Source: Antedon bifida (taxonomy: Eukaryota > Echinodermata > Crinoidea > Comatulida > Antedonidae). Taken from it: DNA of 64,000 nt. Under the pieces are notes generated by a model, which was given only the letters and a program-made list of their open reading frames with translations, ran no database searches and had not been told where the DNA came from. Where the stretch lies: positions 5,753,501 to 5,817,500 of the forward strand of contig OY727100.1 in the NCBI GenBank assembly GCA_963402885.1, given 5' to 3'. The position numbers and the translations under genes are program-made. Positions 50,318-61,486 of the stretch are shown one piece after another (position 1 is the stretch's first letter; every line of letters starts with the position of its first letter).

Positions 50318-51635
50318 CATTGCCGATGGACAGCACTATTTCCCATCATGCAATAAACATAAATTGGTTGTCATAGAAGCATATATGACAAATATGAATT
50401 CTTGTTTTCATTTTGATTTACCTACTGTAATTAGTCAAGCTATTAGCTAATACTAGTCACACAACATAAAATATCCACGTGTCTTTGTTCTTGAAAGTAA
50501 ACACGCCAGGCTTCAAATATCATCATTCTGACCATACCCCGATTACATTCACTCGGTTAAAGTAATTTGTTCATAAAATAGAATAATATTAAATAATATT
50601 AACAACACAGTTCACAATAAATAATGGATTGTAGCTAGCCCTTTCCATCAGGGTACGTAGGCCTATATGCATATTATTATTACTTTATATTTTGGAATTT
50701 GTTTGGCAAATAGAATAAACGCTATACGTCATTGATATTAATGAATCAACATTATTATATAGAAAGAAACAGTAATAATAGATTTATACATATATAATAT
50801 TTATTAAGAAAATAATAAATTTGTCATGACAAATTGAAAGATGAAGACGATAATTGGGCTCTATTTCTATATACCTCCAGTTGACACACACTCCACAACT
50901 AAATACATGAAACCAAAAAATAGTGAATGCATAAGTGAGATAGTTATTCCCCTAATTGCAAAATAACACAAAAATAATAAAAAATGAGATCAAACACAAG
51001 TTAAGATTTTTAATACACATTACAATTAGGCCTATCCCCAGTTCATTTGCTCAGTTATTCGTTCGTTCGGCCATTCGTTTGTTCATTCGGTTTTCATTCA
51101 TTGGTGGTAATCCTGTAACCAATCGATTAAAAGAGCTTTTAAACAAACAATTGATACAATCACACAGAACACTTTAGTAGTTTTTTTACTAACATAAAGT
51201 AAATATACATAACATAGATATGTGTAAGTGGCATTCATTTGACTTAATCAACTGTCATTAAATCCCATAATGCTGCTTGATAAACCCTCTTGTACTACGC
51301 AGTCATTAGCTTGACAACAATTGAATATTGAGCGAAAGATAATGATTTGCAATGAAGAATATTTAAGCATAAATTATGATGGTGTCTTATGTATTCATAA
51401 GTTGCAGTAGAGTAGACGAATACAATTAGTCATTTACGTGATGTTTGCTTAATAAAGTGGAAGTATGATCACAATACGAAACTGTTGACAAGACAATGCT
51501 ATCGTAGATATACAAAATTGTATCCACCTTGCCTCGGGCGTGTAAATAATAGAAATACATATTTATAGATTTTAAATATATACCTTTGCCGGGGGTTTAG
51601 AAAATTTAAATGCCTGTTGGACCTCCAGGGTGATT

Positions 51636-52314
51636 TTATATGGCTGCTAATGTTTTAAAGTAAGTATCGATATCAGCTTCATTGTGTAATTCAGCCGTCT
51701 TTATGTTAAAAACACCGATTACAGCGTCTCTACCGAGTGAAAGATGTAACGCATGTCTTAATGGTGAGAAACTGTTAAGTGCTTGAGATTTACATAGACC
51801 AATACCATAGATAAAGTAGTCTCTGAGGGCAGCAATTATCAGCGTTTTAAGGTATAATTCTCCATTACACAGTCATGGCACAAAGGTCTTTAATAACCTT
51901 TAGTCAAGGAGGCTGAAATGAATAAACCATCTCTTAAAAACAGCAACAGATGGAGTCATGGTAAAATAGCTTCAGGCCCAGGAAAAGCAAAGTTACAGAT
52001 TTTTAGTACGAAAATAAATAGGCCTACGCCAAATATTCTAAAATATATCAACAGATAAAATAATTTTGCATTTAATATTTTTCTTTCACAATAAAATGGT
52101 TGATGTTGGTACCTGTTTGATTATATCCTGCGCGTAAGCAACTAGTTGCTGAAACACCTGTTGGTATTTCATAAGGTGAGCGTTTCGATTTCTGGATCGA
52201 TATCGAAATAGTATGGTTACTATGGTTATCTTAATGTTCAGGTGAAACGTAATTAGAAGTTTATTCAAAGACTTCAATAGAGAATCAATTACTTTTGTGC
52301 ATGAGTGCAACAGC
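51636..52314 (-). pseudogene. Last two exons of an unrecognised gene, possibly frameshifted
   Basis: On the minus strand, 52314-52113 is exon-like: TTCTTAG acceptor, 67 open codons with the segment NAHLMKYQQVFQQLVAYAQ, and donor CAG/GTACC. The next segment, 51897-51636, continues in phase 0 (VIKDLCAMTV). After a single extra base near 51867 it reads on for about 75 codons (NGELYLKTLIIAALRDYF ... SLGRDAVIGVFNIKTAEL) to a stop at 51636-51638. Amino-acid composition and length argue for real coding sequence of a helical protein. I do not recognise the family. No 5' exons were found; a LINE remnant lies directly upstream. The frame break could be a true lesion, a sequencing error or a wrongly placed splice site. 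A Scratch-type E-box 10-mer falls inside the first exon. Confidence 0.45.
52155..52164 (-). promoter_or_regulatory. Scratch/Snail-type E-box CCAACAGGTG
   Basis: Fourth copy of CACCTGTTGG, 3.5 kb upstream of the Scratch start. It overlaps the exon-like segment 52113-52314, where it would encode QQV, so it may be coding coincidence rather than a site. Confidence 0.25.
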
Positions 52315-52889
52315 CTAAGAAATAAATTGAAATGAGATCCCATTGAAATAACACAACATATAAAGACAGTAAAATATACCTCACATATATATTGACATAT
52401 CATAATGATATAGATCCCAAAAATCGTCATATATTTACGGAAACAAAACATTTATGCATTATAGCTAAATTTATGTAATAATAATTCATAACATTAAAAC
52501 AAAAATAAGGCACATTTTAATTGGTTGACAATGGTTGACTGTGCTCACCCATTAGATGCAACAAATAGATGAACAGATGCATGTAAGAATATCATGAAGC
52601 AAAATAGGCTTACGGGTAATTTAAAATGAATAATTCATTTGCATGGATAAGCGTAAAAGAGCACAATAGATATATTTGTATGTAGACCTACTTATCTCGG
52701 TATATTATATTAAAATGTCGGAGATACAGGTAATAAAACACCACTGTACCTTGCTTTGAATTGCTGAAATACTAAAATAAAGTTAAAAGTTGTAAAACTT
52801 CCACATTGTAATAATAAAAAGTCTAACTGTATGTTGTTTTGTCCCACTATTCGTAGAATCTAGGGCTTCTAATACAGTATTGGGTGATA

Positions 52890-53440
52890 AGGCGCTGGAG
52901 TATGTTGGCCATTTTACGTACTTACGTACTTAGGCCATATTTTAACTTCGAATCTAAGAGATGAGGCAGATATAAAACGCCAATATAGATCTCTATGTAT
53001 TATAGGTAATGTTTTATGTAAGAAATTTTCATACTGCTCCAAATCAATCAAATGTTTTTTGTTCAGATCATATTGTACTGTTCTCCTTTATGGTCTAATC
53101 ATTTTAAAAAAGATATCAACCGACTTAAAGTTTGTTATAATGATGCTTTCCGGAGGTTGTTGGGACCCAGATTTGTCAGTGCGATGAATTTGTGGAAAAC
53201 AATATTCCATCATTTTATGAATATTTGAGGATTTCGACTTACCGATTTCTTACAAGAATAATGAAAAGCGAAAACAGAATGTCAATTTGTATATAATATA
53301 AATATTTGTTGATGTACTACAAATGGAGAGGGCATTATATACCAATAGATAAAAGCTTTGGTCCTCTCTCCTTCATCTATTTTTTTGTAACGTATTATAC
53401 CATATGGACAATTGTCTGAAATAAAAGTTGAATTGAATTG
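52890..53440 (+). pseudogene. C-terminal remnant of a second non-LTR retrotransposon
   Basis: From 52927 the frame reads YLGHILTSNLRDEADIKRQY and a GNVLCKKFSYCS / LFRSYCTVLLYG stretch, the usual thumb/C-terminal part of LINE reverse transcriptases. It shifts frame near 53090 into DINRLKVCYNDAFRRLLGP, then meets stops. It ends in an AATAAA and a (TTGAA)n tail at 53440. This is a different family from the element at 282-2340, judged by motif wording and tail. Confidence 0.75.
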
Positions 53441-53982
53441 TTGGCCATTCTAATTCTAAAACGGCATGTTAAAAGCTGACCATAAGACACTTCATTGCGT
53501 GTGATCATTATTTCTTACCACTGGGACCGACCAGTCATGAAGTATTTCAACTGGCAATGCACTATTTTTCAGGACCACTCAAGTGAAAACCTACACCCCG
53601 GGCCCAATAATGCAAGTTAAAGTACTACAAGAATATTCTGTACTGTTGTTGTTTCGCCGAAAATTGTAAACTCAACGCAAAACGTAATCCACAAAAATAA
53701 TCCCTTAAAATCAACGCAATTTGTAAAATATTGTTATGGACACAGCGTTCCGCAAACATTTTTGACCGCGACCCCATGATCATAATTTTGGGAATTCTCG
53801 CAACTTTGCGTATTTGAGCTATAACCCCCACCCCTACCCCCCCCCCCCACACAGGTTTGTAATTACTACGGAAATTCGGCCTAATTTTACGGACGTAGAG
53901 AAATGAAAAAAAAATCCACTGACCGCCGTTAAATTGTGTGCGGTTAATTTTACGCTGCAGTCAGTCAATTTACATACTCTTT

Positions 53983-55690
53983 CAACGGGTCTAGGACAAC
54001 TACCCCCTGGACAACTACCACCCGGACAACTACCACCCGGACAATAACCCCCTGGACAATCACCCTCCTAGGACAACTACCCCCCGGATAACTACCCTCT
54101 TAGGACAACTACCCCCTAGGACAATTACCCTCTAGGACAACTACCCTCTAGGACAACTACCCCCTAGGACAACTACCCCCCCCCCCCCTAGGAAAACTAC
54201 CCTCTAGCTACCCACTAGGAAAATTACAATCGACCCAGGACAACTACAGCTTTGGACAACTACGATTGGTAACCAAATTAACAAGCTACTTCTTTTGTTG
54301 CCAATTGTATTGTAAAATCAAATTGTATGTGAAAAAGGGACTACGAGGGCGTTGTACCACACTATACATTTAACAATATTTGACGTGAAATTATTAAAAT
54401 ATCTACGTATGTACCTAAGATTTGTAGTCTATTTTGTAATAAGTGTAGTGTAGTGTGTATTTATTTTTTTGAAAATTTCTACGACAAACTATAAAAACGA
54501 TTTCCTCAATTGGCGCAGTTAGCTATAATATATATAGTTTTCATAATAGGAAGACTAAGAAATGTATGAACCTGTCAAACGGGGGAGAGAGAGATTAATT
54601 TTCTAATGTAATCAATTGATTAATAGTGTAGGTTTTTTAAAATCTAAAGTAACATTAGGAGATTCTTTGCTGTAGAATACGAATTGGAATAAAATGAAAT
54701 AAGTAGAAATGTTTAAGTCGTAAACACATCATGGATATAATTATTCTTTAGGTTCTAAAAACGTTTATTGTCCTATTTTCTCAGAAGTGGGGATAAAATG
54801 TAAAAAACAAAATCAATTAAAGTTCTTATGAAGTAGTAACAGCCAAACCAATATTCCATTATTACTGGACTTGTAGTAGTAAACAGTATGTCATTAAACA
54901 GCACGACATAAGCTCTTACGGTAAAACATTTGTTTTGAAAAAGAAAAGAGAATATTTTATCGATATTAAGGGGCTGCTCCAGTCCAACTATCTTACAACT
55001 ACCCTCTAGTCCAACTGCTATGCCCCTAGGACAACTTCCCTTCTAGAACAACAACACTCTCTGAACAACCAAACCTATACCTTAGGTTATAATTACGATC
55101 TTGTAAAACTTACTGAACTTCAAAACATAGGGAGAGAGATTGATCTTAAATGAAAGACTGTTTGATTGACTGGTGCAGCTAGGTAAACTGTATGTTCCTA
55201 GATTTATATACGGCATCTTCATGTCACACATGAATAAAATAAGCCCACCCCTTTATTTTACAAGATTGGAAATTAAATACGTTTTAATAATTTGGTCGAT
55301 TCTCGTATGTAAAATAACTGCTGACGATACGCATATTAAAAAATTCAAAAGCTTTCATTTAAGATCAATCTCTCTCTCTCCCTATATGTTTTGAAGTTGA
55401 AGTTGTTCAAAGGGGGTAGTTATCCTAGGAGGGTAGTTGTCCGGGTGGGAGTTGTCCTAAGTGGGTAGTTGTCCTAGGGGGTAGTTGTCCGGGTGGGAGT
55501 TGTTCTAAGGGGGTAGTTGTCCTAGGGGGTAGTTGGACGGGTGGGAGTTGTCCTAAGGGGGTAGTTGTCCTAGAGGGTAGTTGTCCTAGGGGGTAATTGT
55601 CCGGGTGGTAGTTGTCCTAGGGGGGTCATTGTCCGGGTGGTAGTTGTCCGGGTGGTAATTGTCCAGTGGGTAGTTGTCCGGATACGTCTT
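53983..55690. mobile_element. 1.7-kb nested fold-back with GGACAACTACCCCCT minisatellite arms
   Basis: The left end (53990-54265) is a run of GGACAACTACCCCCT-type units of about 15 bp. The right end (55405-55682) is the same family in inverse orientation (AGGGGGTAGTTGTCC). A further inverted pair sits inside (55118-55156 with 55352-55396). The second copy of the host element at 61865-62538 lacks the whole block, so it was inserted. No transposase frame was found. Confidence 0.8.
55118..55396. repeat. Inner inverted repeat of the nested fold-back
   Basis: CTTCAAAACATAGGGAGAGA and the following 20 bases return in inverse orientation at 55352-55396 with minor changes, giving a stem of about 40 bp around a centre near 55255. 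A weaker related phrase (GGGAGAGAGAGATTAATT) is at 54582. Confidence 0.7.
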
Positions 55691-56204
55691 CCAACACTGA
55701 ACTTCTATAACGACGTTAATATGGTTAATATATGCCTATGATGAAGTGGGATCTAAATTTTAATTTAGTGGCAGAAAAAAACATTTAGTATGAAATTAAG
55801 GGTGTTGCCCGGGCAACTGGGGCAACACCCCTGCGTCCGCCCCTGCTCTACTATACTACTACTACTACTACTACTACTAGGCCTATCTGCATTAAAAATA
55901 AGAAAATGTCCCTTTTGTTAGACAACCAAATTAATAAAATGGATTCACTCTCTAGGCCTAGGCCTGGCGTATTCCTAATTAATAACTTGTTTAGGTAGAG
56001 AGTGTTATTTATTATGACTATTTCTAAAATAGGCCCAGGCCAGGCCTCCTAACCAACAATCTTTGTCCTAACTGTACGAAAATGATCGATGGAATTTCGA
56101 AAAGCGTATCATGGCAACCATAGAACATTCCGACCGTTCTTTTCAGCGCGCGTAGAACAAAAAGATGCATTTCGAACGTGCACGCATACGCGCTACTTAT
56201 TATC

Positions 56205-56212
56205 TATATAAG
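56205..56212 (+). promoter_or_regulatory. TATA box of the kinase gene
   Basis: TATATAAG lies 163 bp upstream of the first ATG, so transcription should start near 56235. Immediately upstream are GC-rich, CG-containing boxes (GCGCGCG at about 56146, CGCATACGCGC at about 56192). Confidence 0.7.
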
Positions 56213-56367
56213 CAGCGCATCAGCCACCTAAAAATCGACAACAACCTGAGATTTCTCTCTATCAGTTGTTATAACGTGTGATGTGTATAGGCCTAGTCTT
56301 CACATAACGTGTTACTAAGCAAAATTCGAATTCGAAAACTATTCTAAGATTCTGTTTTAACCAAGCA

Positions 56368-57991
56368 ATGGCCACCAACAAATCGATTGAGCTTCAACAA
56401 GGCATCATGGACCAACCAAATGAAGAAGGGTAAGCCCATGCTTTTTTTTGGACTTTGAACAAATGTTTTGTTTGTTTTGTTCGGCCTAGCCTAGGTAGGC
56501 TAGCCTAGGCCTACTACTAGTACTAGGCCTAACCCAACTATTATAAAATGACAGGCCTTCTTAGCATAAGCCTAGGCTAGTAGGAGGCCTACCCTACTAG
56601 CCTAGCTAGTAGGCCTAGGCCTAGGCTAGGCTAAGTTAGCCTATTTTCTATAACTAGGCTAGGCTGGGCTTAGGCCTAGGCTAGCTACCTAGGCTAGGCC
56701 CTATAATTTAGTAGTAAGCCTAAGCCTACTAGGGCCTAGCTAGCCTAGGCCCTAGTTGGTAGGCCTACTACGTAGGCCCTAGGCCAGGCCAAGCCTACCC
56801 ATCCATAGTAGAGGTAGTAGGCTACTGTAGTAGGCCTAGCTAGGCCCTAGCTAGCTAGCCTAGGCCCTGGTTGGTAGGCCTACTACGTAGGCCCTAGGCC
56901 AGGCCTAGCCTACCCGTAGTAGAGGTAGCCTTAATTATTAAAGTGGTAATTTGTTATTTAAGGCAAAATCCTAGGCCTAGGCCTATCTACTCTAAGCATA
57001 GGCGTAGGCCCTAGACTAAACTAGCAGACTAGCCTCTAGGCTATGCCATGTAGGCCTAGGCGTAATAAATAGTATTCTAGCTTATGCCTAGCTAGGACTA
57101 GCTAGGAGGTCAAGTCTACTAGCTTAGGCTAGATGCCTACGCCCTCTTTCCTAATCCTAGTCTAGCTAGGCCTAGAGGTCTGTGCGTAAAACTAAAATAT
57201 ATAGCCTATCGCTAGTAGTAGGCATAGTAGGATAAAGTACTAGGCTAGGTTAGGTAGTAGTAGTAGTAGTATTGTTTAGTACTAATTAAAAGGTAGCCTA
57301 GGTCTAGCCTCTATCTACTAGGCCAAACTGTAGGCTAGCTTGACTAGAGAGAGAATTTCAACATAGGTAGGGCCTTGAAGCAGGCCTATTAGTAATATAC
57401 TAGATAGGTAGCCTAGCTAAACTAGGTCTAAGCTAACCTAGGCATAATTAATAGAAATCGTATTCTTAGGCCTAGGTAATTAGGCGCTATAACTAGCCTA
57501 CCTAGTAGATTAAGTAGGCCACTAGCCTAGACCTATTTCTACTGCCTATATGTAATAATAATAAATACAGCCATGGCCTAGACTAGGCCTAGTTCTTGGC
57601 TCTGCTGTAGTCAAGGTAGGCAGAAACGTGATTGTAATTTGTAGACTAGCTCCTGAACTTACTAATACTAGGATAGTTTTTGTATAGCATAGCCCTGATA
57701 ACATGCTGAGTGTAGGCCTACAAAGCTGATCGCTATTCTTTAGTACTACTGGAACTTGGTCTACTATTGAAATTATTATCGAATAATCTAGTGTAACTGT
57801 TATGAATTAATTATGTTTTGTTTTGAATTAAGTAGATCTCAACAAGATGTACCCCAGAAAGCAAGAAGAAAGTCAATATTTAGAAGGATTTGGACAGCAG
57901 TAATTCATCTTTTTTGTATCAGAAGTGATGAATCAGCGGATAACAACTTGAGTTCGTCATCGTCGTCATTGTCGTCATCGTCGTCGTCGTT

Positions 57992-58028
<37 letters not shown>

Positions 58029-59294
58029 TCATCATCATCATCATCATCATCATCACCACCATCATCATCACAATCGTCTGTGAGGCCACGGTCATCGACA
58101 TTCGCGCTTTCTCCTGGCCAAATACTTGCCATACCAGGTCTATCACCCGGAAAGATCAGTCTCCCAAGGCAACGTGATCGTAGTGCGGCGTCATCATCCT
58201 CGGCATCTACCGCTTCTCCATCCCGGTGTATTTTAAAAAAACCAACATTCGCGTTATCAACTGGTGAGCTTTCACAAAGGAAACGTTTGGGTAGTGTTCC
58301 ATCATCTTCTTCATCACAATGGCCATTGTCATCTGTAAGTAGCTTCGATAGTGCGTCGACAAGTAACACCACCACCTCACCAACATCCGTCCTTAACTGT
58401 AGAGATGCTACAGCAAAACTTTCGGAAATGCTGCCGCCTATGAGGTTGTTGGATAGCACATGCGTCTCTCACCTTTATAATCCCGTACGTCTTGGGCAGG
58501 GAAGTTATGGACGTGTTGACTTGATGTCATCAAATCTTTTTCCAGGTCATCAACTCCTTGTCGCAGTCAAAACGGCCTTTTTGGATAGTTATAACAATCC
58601 TGATGAAGCATGGTACCAGATGGTTATGGAAGCGCGTGTTATGAAGTTTTTATACGATCTACCTTCTGTTCCTCAAGTCTTTGGCGTTTTTCGCCAAGGT
58701 CAAGTATGCTGTATGGTACAGGAGTTTATTGGCAACATTCGCAGCATGTCCAGTACAACATTTCTGCAGGTATTGCAAACAGGACAACCTTCATTAAGTG
58801 CGCTTGAATGTATGTCTATGGCAATAGAAGTGGTCACTGCCCTCAATACCATCCATCAAAGAGGACTGCTTCACAATGACGTAGCGCTTAGAAATATCTT
58901 AATCCACCACGATGGAACCACATATAGAGCGAAGATTACAGATTTCGGGATGGCATGTAGACTGCAATACCCAAGAGAACATAAGAAGTTAACCTTTTCA
59001 TCGATGGACGAGGGCCTGAAGTTCCGACAAGATTATCCAGACTTAGCACCAGAAAAATATCTTAATGGTGCTTGCGATTCAGTTAAGGGTGACGTGTATT
59101 CCGTCGGTCATGCTTTGAAGATCATAGCACTAGCAATTGGAAGTAGGGAGATGATTGACCTTGGACAGGCTTGTACGGCATTCAATGCGGATGATCGACT
59201 ATCTCTAGGTCTTGTAATCAACATCTTGAATACCATCCAAGAAAATGAAAAGATAATTCCAACATGCCGGGGTATTAACCAGCGTTTGATTTAA
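56368..59294 (+). CDS. Serine-rich N-terminal tract plus protein kinase domain, two exons
   Basis: Exon 1 (56368-56429) starts at an ATG in good context and joins exon 2 (57836-59294) in phase 2, giving 506 aa. Without exon 1 an ATG at 57813 would give 493 aa. Residues about 60-103 are a serine run encoded by TCG/TCA repeats. A linker follows with the repeated phrase TFALSPGQ / TFALSTGE. The kinase domain spans about 231-500: glycine loop GQGSYGRV (about 241), VAVK lysine (266), a helix-C Glu in EARVM, catalytic loop HNDVALRNIL (Asp369; usual HRD Arg replaced by Asn), DFG (390) and APE. All catalytic residues are kept, so activity is likely. The ALRN loop is tyrosine-kinase-like, but the rest does not place it; family unassigned. 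No membrane segment is seen. The AGGCCTA-rich intron and the cassette array just downstream are unusual. Confidence 0.88.
56480..57620. repeat. AGGCCTA/CTAG palindrome-dense low-complexity block (kinase intron)
   Basis: Nearly continuous interleaving of TAGGCCTA, CCTAGGCC and GCTAGC words on both strands, with no fixed unit length. A segment of about 90 bp (CCCTAGTTGGTAGGCCTACT and onward) occurs twice in tandem, at 56750 and 56865. Scattered single copies of the same words occur through the whole window, outside exons. Confidence 0.85.
57954..58075 (+). repeat. (TCG)n/(TCA)n microsatellite encoding the serine run
   Basis: Trinucleotide repeat inside exon 2 of the kinase gene; the codon block changes from TCG-rich to TCA-rich along its length. 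It keeps the frame, so length variants would alter only the serine tract. The opposite strand gives a spurious poly-Asp frame. Confidence 0.9.
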
Positions 59295-59454
59295 ACATAC
59301 TTTTTTATTATTCACATTCGTGGCGTTCAAATATTAAACGAATAATATAGTAGTAATATTGATAATATAAACATCAGTAATAATATAAAAAACATATTCA
59401 TCAATGTTTGTTTCTCTCTCTTTAAGTTTCTTATGTTCATACTTAAGTTTCAAA

Positions 59455-59460
59455 AATAAA
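59455..59460 (+). terminator. Candidate poly(A) signal of the kinase gene
   Basis: AATAAA 160 nt after the stop codon at 59292-59294. Confidence 0.5.
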
Positions 59461-59791
59461 TATAATAATAGTATATGTAACAATAACAATATTAAAAACG
59501 AACCTGTTGCTATTGGTAAGTATTGTATCTAAGTAAGTATAAATTATACGATTTTTTATTAATTATTGTGTATAATTTCCAAAGTTAATAAATTAAAAAT
59601 GTAATGTAAATAACTAGCTAGATTTGTCACTATAATAATTCTTTTAATATATAATTAATAACGCTAATGATTCTATATTGAGAAACATAAAGGCACCCTC
59701 GCACTCATTGTATCGCAAATATTTTTCCTATATTAGTTATTATATTAGTTATTATAATGTGTTAATGCTATTGTATTTTTTTCTATCTTAG

Positions 59792-60883
59792 TTTGCCAAC
59801 GAAACAGCAACTATGTTTATTCAGGACAATCCTTTAACACGTCATAGGTAAATTACTTACTGTATTGTATTTAAAATAATATTTTTTTTTTACTTTTAAG
59901 ATTTAGCATACTTTAAAAAGTACTGTAGGCCTACAGTTAGTATAACTTTATAATTTGTTTTTTTTTCATTTTCACGAAACCCTGCCACGACTGATATCTC
60001 TGATGAATACCGGTAAGAATATTCAATCGCAATTTTAATTAATTTCAATAAAAATAATATAATTATTAACTTAGTAGTTTGACACTTGTAAGTTAATTTT
60101 TATAACTCTGAATTATTTTCTTTTGATTTATACTTCTCTTCGGGGGCACTACTCTACAACCTACCAGGAAATCGACTTGGAGATGATGTTCAAGCAAAAG
60201 TTATATATATTTCATGTAAAACAATCACATTCGTTATTAATTTAAGGTTGAGTCTGGCTTAACCTATTTGAATTAAGCGTTTACACACAAATATTATTGT
60301 TTCATAGCTTTGTATTTTTTCCCTAGATTTACGGCAACCACCACAACAACATGTCCCCGAAATGTTAGGTAAGTAATTAACCAATCATATATTTCGAGTC
60401 TAGCTTGTAACTGTTAAACCAAACGTTTTACTTATAAATATTTGTTTATAAATGTATATATTTTTTTCTTTTCATGTTCGACGGGAACTACGACAACCAA
60501 GGAATTAATGCAAGATAATGTTCTCAACATTTTAGGTAAAAACAACAACTTCGAGTCTAACTTGCGAAATTGTAACCATACAAATATGTATGTATGTATG
60601 TTGTTTATAACTTTTATACACTTTCTTTTCATGTACGAGAACTACCACAACTCATCACCAAGGAATTAATGCAAGATGATGTTCTCAACATTTTAGGTAA
60701 AAACAAGAAATGACAGTTAAATTTCAGGTCTAATATGCGAAATTTTAACCATACAAATATTAATGTTGTTATGTTTATAACTTTGTATTTATATGTAATT
60801 CTGTTTTCTTTCTTTTCATGTACGAGAACTACCACAGCTCATCACCAATGAATGAATGCAAGATGATGCTCTCAACATTTTAG
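59792..60883 (+). repeat. Tandem array of exon-like cassettes
   Basis: Repeats of about 150-190 bp each combine a pyrimidine tract, a short core and a GTAAR donor-like end. The best cores, 60640-60696 and 60827-60883, are both 57 bp between AG and GT. 60327-60368 is 42 bp. 60480-60535 and 59792-59847 are more degenerate. In the phase-1 frame, 60640-60696 encodes LPQLITKELMQDDVLNIL and 60327-60368 encodes LRQPPQQHVPEML. Both lengths are multiples of three with matching phase at each end, so they could be chained by splicing. 60827-60883 has a TGA in that frame. No gene containing them was identified. They begin 500 bp after the kinase stop codon. Confidence 0.55.
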
Positions 60884-61486
60884 GTAAAAACAACAAATCA
60901 CATGCAGTAAAACAAGTCTAATTTTAACCATAAAAATATTTATTTTGTTGTTAACTTTGTATTATCATGTATTTTTTTTTCTTTTCATGAATACGGGAAC
61001 CTTTTTTTCATGTACCATGAAATAGTTTTAATGAGCACTTCATGGGTACAGTATTTAATTTTTTGTTGTCAACATAATTTGTTGCTTTAGGTCTACGTGT
61101 AACGGATTGAACAGAGTAGGCCTAAAGTATTCAGTATCGGGTAGTGCATTAATAACAGAGTTGACCTAATAATAATTATTATGCCTAATAGATCAAACGA
61201 GTAAGGAACTTCTTATTTAATATACAATACTGTTTGGTAGTTTAGAATACTTTAAGTACTTTTATCAGTTTTTCCATGTGTAATATCTCCTTTTAAAATA
61301 ATTTTTTAACTTTTTAATGTTGTAAACTTTGATGTTTGAAAGCTTATACCAATTTTATATGTAAGTCTCTCGCAATTCAGTTTTATTTTATATATACTGC
61401 AAAGAAAAATATTGAATAAAAGCAGAATGAATGAATGAACCATGCCACATAGTGCATTGGTGTACACGATCTAGCTCATTTATTAA

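Larger units (their letters stand above)
48627..51635. other. Upstream region of the Scratch gene, no gene supported
   Basis: Probable 5' UTR and promoter lie within about 500 bp of 48626. An NRF1-like GCATGCGC at 49094-49101 and an inverted CCAAT (ATTGG) near 49120 are weak promoter hints; no TATA box is seen. A four-run G tract is at 49316-49339. An E-box CACCTGTTGG is at 50308. A 100-codon minus-strand frame at 48776-49078 is probably a chance frame in the leader. Confidence 0.45.
53855..55845 (+). mobile_element. Non-autonomous element copy A, split by a nested fold-back
   Basis: Its left part (53855-53982) and right part (55690-55845) match the copy at 61865-62538 nearly base for base: GTTTGTAATTACTACGG start, CCACTGACCGCCGTTAAATT, TAACGACGTTAAT, and a hairpin end. 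The hairpin stem GGGTGTTGCCC (55800-55810) pairs with 55820-55830 and encloses the palindrome GTTGCCCGGGCAAC. Similarity ends at CGTCCGCCCCTG (55845). There is no coding sequence. The superfamily is not determined; a hairpin near one end with no matching inverted end is Helitron-like, but the terminal CTRR is not evident. Confidence 0.75.

Noticed and set aside
57905..58459. 184-aa minus-strand frame with a poly-Asp run
   Set aside because: It is the antisense of the TCG/TCA serine repeat in the kinase gene, which has clear kinase motifs on the plus strand.
59990..60030. CTGATGA as a hammerhead ribozyme core
   Set aside because: No GAAA partner and no stems at the required spacing.
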